Counted from the first letter of the stretch, positions 6,669-14,806 are shown. The stretch: 16,501 nucleotides of DNA from Bog-532 sp036495425 (GCA_036495425.1 DASXMW010000084.1:1-16501); one strand, 5' to 3'. Program-made: numbers and translations. The notes: a model not told the origin generated them from the letters alone.

Positions 6669-7463
6669 ATGTCCCAGTCCTCGGGGCCCTACGCTCCGCG
6701 AACCGCAGAACCGGCGGGTGAGCCGTCCACCACGGACGTGGCCCGCGATCAGGCCGCAGACGTCGGCCAGCACGCCCGGGCGGCTGGTGGCCAGGTCACC
6801 CAGACCGCCGCCGACCAGGCCCGGCAGGTCGTCACCGAGACCGGCCACCAGGCGCGTGACCTGCTCGGCGAGGCCCAAGGGCACGCCACCGGCCAGGCGT
6901 CCGCGCAGCAGCAGCGGGCCGCGCAGCAGTTGCACTCCGTGGCCGACGAACTGGGTCAGATGGCGGCCGGCAGCGGCCAGTCCGGGGTGGCCACCGAGTT
7001 CGCCCGTCAGGCCGCCGGCCGCGTCCACGGCGCAGCGTCCTGGCTGGAGCAACGCGAGCCCGCGGACCTGCTCGACGAGGTGCGCAGCTTCGCCCGCCGC
7101 CGGCCAGGCACCTTCCTGATCGGGGCCGCGGTGGCCGGGCTGGCCGCCGGGCGGCTGACCCGTGGCCTGAAGGACCGGGGCAACAGCGACCAGCCGAGCT
7201 CCGCACCGGATTACGGCCGCGGTACTGTGCCCGGCGTGCCCGCGGCCAGCCCGGTGGACCCGGCCTACCCGACGGAGACCTATCCGGCCGCCCCGGGCTA
7301 CGTGACCGGCACTGAGCCGGTCGACCCCACCGCCCCGGCCTACCCGGCCGAGCCCGGCTACGGGGTGGGCACCGCTGGCTATCCGGTGGATCCCGCGTAC
7401 CCGGCCGACCCGGTGATCTCGCCTGAGCCCGGGACGACGCCCGGCTACGAGGGGCCGAGATAA
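6669..7463 (+). CDS. Membrane-anchored coiled-coil protein with Pro/Tyr-rich tail, function unknown
   Basis: The product has 264 residues in three parts. Residues 20-125 are Ala/Gln/Glu-rich and predicted helical or coiled coil (ARDQAADVGQHARAAGGQV and similar repeats). Residues 146-163 form one short hydrophobic segment with basic flanks (RRRPGTFLIGAAVAGLAAG, then RLTRGLKDR). Residues 176-264 are a low-complexity tail with repeated VDPAYP and PGY units. The ATG has a strong AAGGAAGGAAG site (6653-6663). It is first in an operon, two bases before the holin-X-type gene. The RRRPG-hydrophobic-AGR motif recurs in actinobacterial proteins next to such genes. Likely a peripheral membrane organiser or stress protein; no enzymatic motif is visible. 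Confidence 0.8.
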   Translation: MSQSSGPYAPRTAEPAGEPSTTDVARDQAADVGQHARAAGGQVTQTAADQARQVVTETGHQARDLLGEAQGHATGQASAQQQRAAQQLHSVADELGQMAAGSGQSGVATEFARQAAGRVHGAASWLEQREPADLLDEVRSFARRRPGTFLIGAAVAGLAAGRLTRGLKDRGNSDQPSSAPDYGRGTVPGVPAASPVDPAYPTETYPAAPGYVTGTEPVDPTAPAYPAEPGYGVGTAGYPVDPAYPADPVISPEPGTTPGYEGPR

Positions 7464-7465
7464 GC

Positions 7466-7903
7466 ATGGCTCACCCAGGACCGGAATCAAATACCGTTCC
7501 CGGTGCGCCCAGCCCGGACCCCGCCAACGCCTCGGTCGGGGAACTGGTCGGTCACGTGGCCCAGGACCTGTCGACGCTCATGCGGCAGGAGCTTGACCTG
7601 GCCAAGGCCGAGGTCAAGCAGGAGGTCACCAAGACCGCCAAGGGCGCCGGGATGCTCGGCGGCGCCGGGTTCGCCGGCTACATGGTGGTGCTGTTCGCCT
7701 CCATCGCCCTGTGGTGGGGGCTGGCCAACCTCATGGACCAGGGCTGGGCCGCGCTGGTCGTCACCGGCGTCTGGGCCGTCATCGCCGCCGTGCTGTTCGT
7801 GATCGGCCGGAGCCGGCTTAAGCAGGTCAACCCGAAACCGGAGCAGACCGTCGAGACGGTCAAGGAGCTGCCGGACACGATCAAGGGAGCGGTGAGGAGC
7901 TGA
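7466..7903 (+). CDS. Holin-X/DUF1469-type (PF07332-like) small membrane protein
   Basis: This 145-residue protein has a disordered start, an amphipathic helix (SVGELVGHVAQDLSTLMRQE, 23-42, continuing through KAEVKQEV) and two hydrophobic segments (about 62-86 and 94-114), followed by a basic loop and a charged tail. This is the pattern of the family named putative actinobacterial holin-X. The family is chromosomal and widespread, and the phage-derived name should not be taken as evidence of lysis function. No endolysin or phage genes are nearby. It starts two bases after the preceding stop and ends one base before the next gene, so all three are co-transcribed. Role probably in envelope or stress physiology. 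Confidence 0.8.
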   Translation: MAHPGPESNTVPGAPSPDPANASVGELVGHVAQDLSTLMRQELDLAKAEVKQEVTKTAKGAGMLGGAGFAGYMVVLFASIALWWGLANLMDQGWAALVVTGVWAVIAAVLFVIGRSRLKQVNPKPEQTVETVKELPDTIKGAVRS

Positions 7904-7904
7904 C

Positions 7905-8546
7905 ATGACCAGTGACCCGGATCAGATCCGCGGCAGCATCGAGCAGACGCAAGCCAGTCTGAGTGCCGATGTCGACGCGCTGACCGACAAGGTGAGCCCG
8001 CCGCGGATCGTGGAGCGGCGGGTCCAGCAGACCCGTACCGCAGTGACCAGCTTGAAGGACAGGATCATGGGCTCTACATCGGACCACACCTCCAACCTGA
8101 CCGGGACGGTGAGCGACTCCGCTTCCTCGGCCAGGGACACCGTGGCGGCCAAGGCGTCGTCAGCGACCGACGTGGCCAGCAACGCCCCCGGCCTGGCCCG
8201 GGAGCGGACCCGCGGCAACCCCCTGGCGGCCGGGCTGATCGCCTTCGGGGCGGGCTGGCTGCTGTCGTCGCTGCTGCCCGCGACCGAAACCGAGCAGCAG
8301 GTGGCCTCGCAGGTCAAGGACGTGGCCGCGGACAAGGGCCGTCCGGTCGTCCAGCAACTGCAGCAGGCCGGCCAGGAGGCCGCCCAGGACCTGCGTGAAT
8401 CTGCGCAGCAGCGGGCCCAGTCGGTCAAGGAGACGGCGGCCGACGCCGCCTCGACGGTCAAGGACGAGGCCCAGTCGCAGTCTTCGGACGTGGCCGACCA
8501 CGCCCAGGACGCCCGCGGCCGGGTCACCGACCAGGCCGGCCGCTAG
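7905..8546 (+). CDS. DUF3618-containing membrane-associated helical protein
   Basis: The first ~50 residues (DPDQIRGSIEQTQASLSADV, then DALTDKVSPPRIVERRV) are the DUF3618 (PF12277) signature. Residues 55-100 are Ser/Ala-rich, one hydrophobic segment spans about 105-125 (NPLAAGLIAFGAGWLLSSLL), and residues 126-213 are a Gln/Ala/Lys/Asp-rich helix with repeats such as AAQDLRESAQQRAQSVKETA, recalling LEA-like or apolipoprotein-like amphipathic helices. The 213-residue protein is the last gene of the operon, with GGTGAGGAG (7891-7899) before its ATG. Its layout (helix, hydrophobic hinge, helix) mirrors the first gene. Function is unknown; stress protection or membrane binding are plausible. Confidence 0.82.
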   Translation: MTSDPDQIRGSIEQTQASLSADVDALTDKVSPPRIVERRVQQTRTAVTSLKDRIMGSTSDHTSNLTGTVSDSASSARDTVAAKASSATDVASNAPGLARERTRGNPLAAGLIAFGAGWLLSSLLPATETEQQVASQVKDVAADKGRPVVQQLQQAGQEAAQDLRESAQQRAQSVKETAADAASTVKDEAQSQSSDVADHAQDARGRVTDQAGR

Positions 8547-8572
8547 CCGCCCCGCCCCGAGCCCCGGGCGGC
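8546..8572. terminator. Possible bidirectional terminator hairpin
   Basis: GCCGCCC (8546-8552) and GGGCGGC (8566-8572) can pair as a 7-bp all-GC stem with a 13-base loop. It lies in the 30-base gap between the convergent stops of the DUF3618 gene and the methyltransferase. There is no U-tract, and such stems are frequent in GC-rich DNA, so the call rests on position. Confidence 0.35.
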
Positions 8573-8576
8573 CCGG

Positions 8577-9374
8577 TCAGACGCGGGCGACGCCCACGAT
8601 GACCTGGCCGTCCCGGGGCGGCAGGTGCTCCGGGCCGTCCTGGTTCGGGTGCCACTCGCGGCTGTCCACCACTCCCGGCGGGACCAGGTCCAGGTCGCCG
8701 AAGAAGCTGGTGAAATCGGCCACCGAGTGGTTGTGGACCTGGATGCCGCCGGAGGAGTAGGCGCCGAAGCCGTTGTCGGCCGCGTCGCTGTCGCCGCGCC
8801 CGGCCGACAGCACCACGTAGCTGCCGGGGGCCAGCACCGCCGTGTACCGGGCCACCAGGTCCCGGGCCTCGTCGGCCGCGAAGAAGTGCAGCAGGAACCC
8901 CACCAGCAGGCACACCGGGGCCGACAGGTCGACCCCGGCCGCGACCGCGTCCAGGATCGGGCCCGGCTGCCGCACGTCCCCTTCGACCACGGTCACCCCG
9001 GGATTGCCGTGCGCGGCCAGCGCCCGCAGGTGGGCCAGCACGACCGGGTCGTTGTCGACGTAGGCCACCCGAGCGTCCGGGGCGACCTGCTGGGCGGTCC
9101 CGTGCGTGTTCGGCACCGTCGGCATGCCGCAGCCCAGGTCGACGAACTGGCCGATGCCGTGCTGGGCGGCCCAGGTCACGGCCCGGGCCAGGAATTGCCG
9201 GTTCTCCCGCGTCACCTCGACCGTGAGCGGGGCCGCCGTCATGAGCTTTTCGGCCACCTCCCGGTCGGCGGCGAAATTGTCCTTGCCGCCCAGCAGATAG
9301 TCGTAGACCCGGGCGATCGCGGGCGTCTGGGCGTCGAAGTCGGCCACCTCAGCATCGTAGCCACTTCCGGCCAT
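8577..9374 (-). CDS. SAM-dependent methyltransferase, PF04672 (SAV_2177-like) family, copy 1
   Basis: The 265-residue protein carries the family's N-terminal signature IARVYDYLLGGKDNFAADRE (20-39), then the SAM-binding fold: FVDLGCGMPTVPNTHGTAQ (77-95) as motif I, and RVAYVDNDPVVLAH (102-115) with the acidic residue that binds the ribose. LLVGFLLHFF corresponds to the strand after motif III. The family is largely actinobacterial and abundant in streptomycete-like genomes; natural substrates are mostly unknown. The ATG at 9374 leaves the usual short leader before VYDYLLGG, but no good Shine-Dalgarno precedes it. A paralogue lies at 13985-14806. The 118 bases upstream (9375-9492) hold no gene. 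Confidence 0.88.
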   Translation of the reverse strand: MAGSGYDAEVADFDAQTPAIARVYDYLLGGKDNFAADREVAEKLMTAAPLTVEVTRENRQFLARAVTWAAQHGIGQFVDLGCGMPTVPNTHGTAQQVAPDARVAYVDNDPVVLAHLRALAAHGNPGVTVVEGDVRQPGPILDAVAAGVDLSAPVCLLVGFLLHFFAADEARDLVARYTAVLAPGSYVVLSAGRGDSDAADNGFGAYSSGGIQVHNHSVADFTSFFGDLDLVPPGVVDSREWHPNQDGPEHLPPRDGQVIVGVARV

Positions 9375-9492
9375 TCACCCCGGGCCGAAGGGGCCGGGCG
9401 GCGCAGGCGGCACAATCGTGACCCCATCTGGGCCCTCGGCCCGGCCGTGGCCGCCCGCTACCTCCGCCACCACTCCACCCGCCCGCCCGCCG

Positions 9493-12400
9493 TCAGCCGG
9501 TGACGGTCACCCCGTCCGGCACGTTGCCCACGGTCACCGACGGGCCCGGCGTCCCGGTGGCCACGGCCACCGGCGTGACCGTGTTGGCGTTGGTGTTGAC
9601 CACCCAGGCCGTGGTCCCGGACGGGTCGAAGCCGACCGCGTAGGCCCCGGAACCGGTGGGGATGAACGTCCCGGCCGTGCTGCCCGGCAGCGCGATCGGG
9701 GTGACCCCGCCCGCGCCGAAGTCGGCCACGTAGGCGACCGACCCGTCCGGGGCGATCTGCACGTACTGCGGGTCGGCCCCGGTGGCCACGGTCCCGGTCA
9801 CGCTGGCGCTGGACGTGTCGATGACCGACACCGAGGACGAGCCGCCGTTGGTCACGTAGACGTGCCCGCTGTCCGGGGTCACGGCCACCCCGAACGGCGC
9901 CGCCCCGACCGTGATCGTGTGCGCGACCGTGCCGGTGGCCAGGCTGATGTCGGTGACCGTGCCGCTGCCCTGGTTGGCCACCCACAGCTGGCTGCCGTCG
10001 GGGCTGACCGCCAGCCGCTCGGGCTGGCTGCCCACGGTGACGGGACTGCCCGTGGTCAGCGTGGCCACGTCGATGGGCTGGACGGTGCCGTCGCCGAAGT
10101 TGGTCACCCAGACCGTCTTCCCGTCCGGGGTGGCGGCCACGTCGGCGGCCACGCTGCCGACCGGGATGGTCTTGATCACCGCGTTGGTGGTGGTGTCGAT
10201 GACGGTGACGTCGTTGCTGTTGTTGTCGGCCACGAACAGGTCCCCGCCGGCCACGGTCATGCCGTCCGGTCCGCTGCCGACCGCGATCGGGGGCCCGGCC
10301 GTGCCGGTGCGGGTGTCGACCGGAGTCACCGTGTTGTCGCTGTAGTTGGACACGTACGCGGTCGGGATCGACTGGCCCGCGGCCGCCACCGTGACCAGCA
10401 GCGTCACCGCCGGGATGGCCGCGCCGTTGGCCGCGTGGGCGGCCAGCGTGACCTGGTAGTACCCGGTGGCCAGGCCGGCCGCGGCGGCCACCGTGACGCT
10501 GGCCGGCGCGGTGCCGCCGGCCGGGGCGCTGAGGGTGCCGCTGGCCGGGGTGACCGACAGCCCGGACGGGGCGGTGGCGGCCCAGGTCACCGCGGCCGGG
10601 CCGGTGCCCGCGGTGTTGTCGGCGGTCACCGACACCGAGGCCGACGACCCGGGGGAGAGCCGGACCTGGCCCGGGCTGGCGGTCAGGGCCGCGGCCGTGC
10701 TGGCCGGGAACGTGACCGGGCCGGCCCCGAACGACGGCGGGGCGTCGGCGGCGGCCGTGCCCCAGGTCTTGTCCGGGCTGCCGGTCAGGCCGAAGTCCAG
10801 TGTGTGCACCCGGCTGGGGTCGATCCAGGTGTGCTGGCTGGTGCGGCCGTCCACGGCCAGGTGGTTCACGTAGCCGCCGGTGCCGTGGGTGCTGACGGTC
10901 AGCGTCCCGTAGGCGCCGTGGATCACGGCCTGCGGGAACTGCGGCGTGCCCAGCACCAGCATGGGCACGCCCGGGGTCTGCGGGTACAGGCCGAGCGAGG
11001 CCCACACGTACCAGGAGCTCATCGCGCCCAGGTCGTCGTTGCCGGGCTCGCCGCCGGGGGTCAGCGCGTACAGCTGGCTCATGATCTGCCCGACCACCTG
11101 CTGGGTGCGCCAGGGCTCGCCGGTGCTGTCGTAGACCCAGGGGGTGTCGAAGGCGGGCTCGTTGCCCTGCCAGTGATACGGGAGGTTCGGACCCGCGTTG
11201 AGCTGGCTGAAGTAGTCGTCCAGCCGGGAGCTGGCGGCCTGGTCCCCGCCCAGGCCCTGGATCAGCCCGGCCAGGTTCTGCGGCACCATCCAGGTGTACT
11301 GGGCCGCGTTGCCCTCCTGGAACCCGTCCTGCCCGAACCCGGTGCTGGTGGGCACCGGCGGCCCGGACGGGAACGCGCCCGACGCGTCCCGGGGCTCGAT
11401 GTAGCCGCCGTCGGCGGTGTCGAACAGGTTGGCCCAGTTCTGGGAGCGGTGCGTGAACATGCCGGCCGTGCCGCTCTGGTGCAGGTTCCCGGCCAGCCGG
11501 GAGATGGCGAAGTCGTCCAGCGCGTACTCGAGGGTCTCCGAGGCGCCGTTGGGCACCGGGCTGATCGAGTCGGAGGCCACGTTGGGCACGTAGCCCCTGG
11601 CGATGTAGGCGGCCGCGTTCGGGCGTTCGACGTACCAGCCCTGCCCCACCTGGCTGGTGCCGTTGGCCCCGGCCACCATGTCCGCCAGCGCGGCCGCGGT
11701 GTCGAAGCCGCGGGCCCCGAACGCGTAGCTGTCGGCCAGGATCGGGTCGGCCGCGTCGCCGTTCATGACCCCGGCCTCGCCGTTGGCCACCGGCCACTTG
11801 GGCAGCGCGCCCATCTGGGCGGCGTCGTTGAGCAGGGAGGTGGCCATGTCGGACGCGATCTTCGGGTCGATGGTGGCCAGCAGCGGCACCTCGGACCGGT
11901 AGATGTCCCAGCCCGAGTAGTTGGCGTACTGGGCGTGCCCGGCCGCGACCCGGTGGACCTTGTTGTCGAAGCCGATGTACTGCCCGCTGGCGTCGCTGAA
12001 CAGGCTGGGCTCCAGCGAGGCGTGGTACAGGGCGGTGTAGAACTGGGCCTGGGCGGTGGGGCTCCCGCCGTGGATGGCGATCGTGCCCAGCTGCCGGTTC
12101 CAGGCCGCGGTGGCCTGGGCCGCGACCGTGCCCACGTTCCAGCTGTGCGCCTCGGCGTTCAGGTTGCCCAGCGCGCCCGCCGTGCTCACGTAGGACACCG
12201 CGACCTGCATGCCCACGTCCGGGTTCCTGGTCGTGTCGAAGGTCAGCCAGCCCCCGGCCACCACCCCCGAGCCCTGCTGACCGGTCTGGGTGCCGCCCTT
12301 GATATCGAAGGTCTTTTTGCGGGCGTCCTGGTGCCCTTTCTCGGTCACAGTGGTACTGCCCGGCGACCTGGTCACCTGGGCCGCGCTGGTACCGCCCCAG

Positions 12401-13104
12401 GTCCCGGAGGCGCTGAACGGCCGGTTGAACCGGGCCGCGAAGTACACCGTGTAGCTGTCGGGCTGGCCGCAGAAGTGGCCGCTGGTCACCGACCCGGTGA
12501 CCTCCCGGTCCCCGGCCGCCTGGAAGGTCGCGGCCGACCCCCCGTTGGCGCTGTCGGCCACCTTGAACAGCAGCTGGGCCGAGCTGGTGGCCGGGTAGCC
12601 GAATTGGGCCACCCCGGTCCGGTCGGTCACGGCCAGCTGGGTCCGGATCCCGCCCGCGGTGACCGCGTAGGAGCCGGGGTGCGCGCTCTCGGTGCTGCGG
12701 GTGAACGGCGCCGTGGCCGAGGCCGGGTCGGCGGGCAGCGTGCCGGTGGCGGGCAGGATCGGGAAGTCACCGGCGACCGCGCAGCCGGGCCCGGACACGT
12801 GGGTCAGGCTGTACCCGGTGATGCTGGAGTCGCTGTCGCTGTACCCGCCGCCGTCCGGCCGGGACGGGGTGTCCGGGCTCCACTGGACCATGCCGAACGG
12901 CCGGTCCGCGCCCGGGAACGTGTCGACCTGGCCGACCACGTCGCCCCCGCTGCCGGTGCCGACCAGCGGGTCGACCAGGCCGGCCGGGTCGGTCACCGCG
13001 GCGGGCGCGGCCGGCGTCGCGGCGGCCTGAGCCATCGTCGGCGCTAGCGCGCTCGCGGCCAGGACAATTACCGCTACAGCGGGACAACGATGTCTCACCG
13101 GCAC
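9493..13104 (-). CDS. Secreted GH92 alpha-mannosidase with Ig-like domain and seven-bladed YVTN propeller
   Basis: This 1203-residue exported protein starts with a Sec-type signal peptide (basic MPVRHR, hydrophobic AVIVLAASAL, likely cut after AQA near 27). Residues 40-320 are the GH92 N-terminal domain (VDPLVGTGSGGDVV, FPGADRPFGMVQWSPDT). Residues 330-800 are the catalytic barrel with SGWDIYRSEVPLL (397-409), WQGNEPAFDTPW (645-656; Glu649 aligns with the family's general acid) and PGNDDLGAMSSWYVW (687-701; the Asp pair fits the base/calcium region). GH92 enzymes are calcium-dependent exo-alpha-mannosidases, mostly alpha-1,2. Residues 802-907 resemble an Ig-like domain. Residues 916-1203 form seven repeats starting YVSN, FVAD, WVTN, WVAN, YVTN, YVAD and WVVN. 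No sortase signal is seen. The start is GTG at 13104, or GTG at 13098 if leaderless. Confidence 0.93.
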   Translation of the reverse strand: MPVRHRCPAVAVIVLAASALAPTMAQAAATPAAPAAVTDPAGLVDPLVGTGSGGDVVGQVDTFPGADRPFGMVQWSPDTPSRPDGGGYSDSDSSITGYSLTHVSGPGCAVAGDFPILPATGTLPADPASATAPFTRSTESAHPGSYAVTAGGIRTQLAVTDRTGVAQFGYPATSSAQLLFKVADSANGGSAATFQAAGDREVTGSVTSGHFCGQPDSYTVYFAARFNRPFSASGTWGGTSAAQVTRSPGSTTVTEKGHQDARKKTFDIKGGTQTGQQGSGVVAGGWLTFDTTRNPDVGMQVAVSYVSTAGALGNLNAEAHSWNVGTVAAQATAAWNRQLGTIAIHGGSPTAQAQFYTALYHASLEPSLFSDASGQYIGFDNKVHRVAAGHAQYANYSGWDIYRSEVPLLATIDPKIASDMATSLLNDAAQMGALPKWPVANGEAGVMNGDAADPILADSYAFGARGFDTAAALADMVAGANGTSQVGQGWYVERPNAAAYIARGYVPNVASDSISPVPNGASETLEYALDDFAISRLAGNLHQSGTAGMFTHRSQNWANLFDTADGGYIEPRDASGAFPSGPPVPTSTGFGQDGFQEGNAAQYTWMVPQNLAGLIQGLGGDQAASSRLDDYFSQLNAGPNLPYHWQGNEPAFDTPWVYDSTGEPWRTQQVVGQIMSQLYALTPGGEPGNDDLGAMSSWYVWASLGLYPQTPGVPMLVLGTPQFPQAVIHGAYGTLTVSTHGTGGYVNHLAVDGRTSQHTWIDPSRVHTLDFGLTGSPDKTWGTAAADAPPSFGAGPVTFPASTAAALTASPGQVRLSPGSSASVSVTADNTAGTGPAAVTWAATAPSGLSVTPASGTLSAPAGGTAPASVTVAAAAGLATGYYQVTLAAHAANGAAIPAVTLLVTVAAAGQSIPTAYVSNYSDNTVTPVDTRTGTAGPPIAVGSGPDGMTVAGGDLFVADNNSNDVTVIDTTTNAVIKTIPVGSVAADVAATPDGKTVWVTNFGDGTVQPIDVATLTTGSPVTVGSQPERLAVSPDGSQLWVANQGSGTVTDISLATGTVAHTITVGAAPFGVAVTPDSGHVYVTNGGSSSVSVIDTSSASVTGTVATGADPQYVQIAPDGSVAYVADFGAGGVTPIALPGSTAGTFIPTGSGAYAVGFDPSGTTAWVVNTNANTVTPVAVATGTPGPSVTVGNVPDGVTVTG

Positions 13105-13110
13105 AAGCTA
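13105..13110 (-). promoter_or_regulatory. Possible -10 box of the GH92 gene
   Basis: TAGCTT on the minus strand fits TANNNT. It lies six bases before the second in-frame GTG (13098), the same spacing as at purK, so a leaderless message from GTG 13098 is possible. TTGGAC lies 15 bases further upstream, a short spacer for a -35 box. No Shine-Dalgarno precedes either GTG. Confidence 0.35.
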
Positions 13111-13151
13111 ACACGGTCGCGCACAGTCCAACAGGCCCGAAGGCCACGCGG

Positions 13152-13943
13152 TCAGAAGCCGGGGAACACCACGCGCAGCTGGTCCAGCTCCACGCCCTGG
13201 GTCTGCACCGGGGCCGGGTCCTCCGGGGCCAGGCGGCCCGCCAGCAGCCGGGCGAACGCCTCCGCGGGCAGCCGGAGGATGGCGTCCCCGGCGGCCGGCT
13301 CCGGGCCGGCCTTGGCCAGGGCCACCCCATCCGGCGCGATGACCAGCTCGAAGAACCGTTCCGGGTGCTCGGTGGTCACGTGCACGCGGAGGTTCTCGCC
13401 GGTGGGCTTGCCGACCATGGCCACCAGCTCGGGCATGTTGTCCAGCACCAGCCCGGCGGCATCCCCGGCGATCGTGGCCCGCGGGTCCAGGGCGACCTCC
13501 ACATCCCAGCTGTGCAGGGCGTGCTCGCCCAGCCGCATCCGGACCACGTCGGCCAGGCCGCGCTCGGTCCCGAAGATGTTCAGCTTCCAGTCGCGGCGCT
13601 GCTCCGGCGTGGTGGCGGCCAGCTGCTCGACCAGTTCGCCGTCCTCGGCCAGCCCGTCCCGGACCTGGTCCTGCGGGCTCTTGGCGTTCCAGACGTCCCA
13701 GATCTCCTGGAACTGCTCCTGGCCCGGCGACTCCAGTCCGTGCAGCCCGGCCGCCACCATCAGGCCGAAGATCTCCGCCCCGGAGCCCAGGTGCGACAGG
13801 ACCTGGGCGATCGACCAGTCGGTGCAGTACGACGGTCCGCTAGCCGCCTCGCCGGTCAGCCGCCCGGCCGCGGCGACCAGCCGGTCGTGCGAGTCGCTCA
13901 GGGCGGACAGGGACACTTCGATCTGCTCGGCGCTCGTGGTCAC
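13152..13943 (-). CDS. Mycothiol-dependent maleylpyruvate isomerase-like (DinB/MDMPI-fold) protein
   Basis: The 263-residue protein has an N-terminal four-helix DinB-type domain like the mycothiol-dependent maleylpyruvate isomerase group. The metal triad of that group appears preserved: His51 in VLSHLG, Glu140 and His144 in GEHALHSWDVEVAL. The C-terminal part (about 185-263) resembles the SCP2-like MDMPI C-domain (ENLRVHVTTEHPERFFELV). Members use mycothiol as a thiol cofactor for isomerisation or transfer, or in detoxification; the substrate cannot be told here. The frame opens further upstream to 14027, but that would overlap the preceding gene. The GTG at 13943 with AGGAGA four bases upstream is clearly the start. 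It is probably co-transcribed with the methyltransferase ending at 13985 (41-base gap). Confidence 0.85.
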   Translation of the reverse strand: MTTSAEQIEVSLSALSDSHDRLVAAAGRLTGEAASGPSYCTDWSIAQVLSHLGSGAEIFGLMVAAGLHGLESPGQEQFQEIWDVWNAKSPQDQVRDGLAEDGELVEQLAATTPEQRRDWKLNIFGTERGLADVVRMRLGEHALHSWDVEVALDPRATIAGDAAGLVLDNMPELVAMVGKPTGENLRVHVTTEHPERFFELVIAPDGVALAKAGPEPAAGDAILRLPAEAFARLLAGRLAPEDPAPVQTQGVELDQLRVVFPGF

Positions 13944-13947
13944 GGGG

Positions 13948-13953
13948 TCTCCT
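13948..13953 (-). promoter_or_regulatory. Ribosome binding site that decides the MDMPI-like start
   Basis: AGGAGA on the minus strand lies four bases before the GTG at 13943. It removes 28 spurious residues from the longest frame and avoids overlap with the upstream methyltransferase. Confidence 0.65.
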
Positions 13954-13984
13954 TCGCGGTCCGGCCCAGGCGGGCGGAAAAACC

Positions 13985-14806
13985 CTACCGGCTCCCGCTC
14001 ACCTGGCCGACGCCGCCCAGCAGCCACAGCCGGGATCCGTCGTCATCCGGGTCGGCGCCCTCGTCCGGGCGCCACTGGCTGACGTAGACCAGGCCCGGCT
14101 CGACCAGCCTGAACCCGTCGAACAGACGCTGGATGCCGGCCCGGGACCGGTAGTCGCCGCGGGCCGCCACCTTGTTCATGTACACGGTGTTGGCCGCCGC
14201 GGCCACGTCCGGCTTGGCCTCGCCGGTGGCGTGGCTCAGCACCAGGAAGCTGCCGGGTGCCAGCGCGTCCCGCAGGTGGGCCATGACCGCCCAGGGGTCG
14301 TCGGCGTCGTCCAGGAAGTGCAGCACCGACACCAGCAGCAGCCCGGTGGGCTGGCTGAAGTCGATCAGCAGCTGGGTCTCGGGCGCGGTCAGGATGTGCT
14401 CCGGCTCGCGCACGTCGGCCTCGATGACCGCGGTGTCCGGGTTGTTCTCCAGCAGCAGCCGGCTGTGCGCCACCGCGACCTCGTCCACGTCGGCGTACAC
14501 CACCCGCGAGCCCGGGGCGGCCTCCTGGGCCACCTCGTGCACGTTGCGGCCGGTCGGGATGCCCGAGCCGATGTCCAGGAACTGCCGGATTCCCTGGCCG
14601 GCCAGGAACCGGACCGCGCGCCCCATGAAATCCCGGTTGGCCTGGGCCATGGCGCGGATGTTGGGCTCGATGGCGATCATCGCCCGGGCCGCGTCCTGGT
14701 CGGCGCGGAAGTTGTTGATGCCGCCCAGCCAGTAGTCATAGACCCGGGCGATGTTGGCCTTGGCGGTGTCGATCCCTGGTGGTATCCAGCCAGGTTCCAC
14801 GGTCAT
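13985..14806 (-). CDS. SAM-dependent methyltransferase, PF04672 (SAV_2177-like) family, copy 2
   Basis: The 273-residue product has the family signature NIARVYDYWLGGINNFRADQ (18-37), motif I QFLDIGSGIPTGRNVHEVAQ (75-94), the ribose-binding strand RVVYADVDEVAVAHSR, and GLLLVSVLHFLDD before the post-motif helix. The product of this family is usually unknown. The frame extends to an ATG at 14872, but the ATG at 14804-14806 has AGGAG five bases upstream and removes residues that overlap the pseudogene, so I use it. It lies 22 bases after the broken aldolase and 41 bases before the MDMPI-like gene on the same strand. It differs considerably from copy 1, so the pair is not a recent duplication. Confidence 0.88.
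   Translation of the reverse strand: MTVEPGWIPPGIDTAKANIARVYDYWLGGINNFRADQDAARAMIAIEPNIRAMAQANRDFMGRAVRFLAGQGIRQFLDIGSGIPTGRNVHEVAQEAAPGSRVVYADVDEVAVAHSRLLLENNPDTAVIEADVREPEHILTAPETQLLIDFSQPTGLLLVSVLHFLDDADDPWAVMAHLRDALAPGSFLVLSHATGEAKPDVAAAANTVYMNKVAARGDYRSRAGIQRLFDGFRLVEPGLVYVSQWRPDEGADPDDDGSRLWLLGGVGQVSGSR

Noticed and set aside
5366..6721. Plus-strand open frame opposite ugd running towards the stress operon
   Set aside because: Low-complexity antisense product; ugd motifs on the minus strand are complete and the frame would run across the promoter and start of the next gene.
7466..7903. Phage lysis gene or prophage remnant suggested by the holin-X family name
   Set aside because: No endolysin, integrase, structural genes or attachment sites are nearby, and the family is a common chromosomal one in Actinobacteria.
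9380..9444. 9-bp inverted repeat CCGGGCCGA / TCGGCCCGG between the GH92 stop and methyltransferase copy 1
   Set aside because: The 47-base loop and pure GC arms make chance pairing likely in such GC-rich DNA; no U-tract.
9418..13047. A 1209-codon open frame on the plus strand opposite the GH92 gene
   Set aside because: It is the antisense shadow of a long GC-rich gene; its product is a low-complexity Gly/Arg/His/Val mix with no fold, while the minus frame shows a full signal peptide, GH92 and propeller motifs.
13134..13145. Small hairpin GGCC-TTCG-GGCC (minus strand) after the MDMPI-like stop
   Set aside because: A stable UUCG-type loop but only a 4-bp stem; too short to call a terminator.
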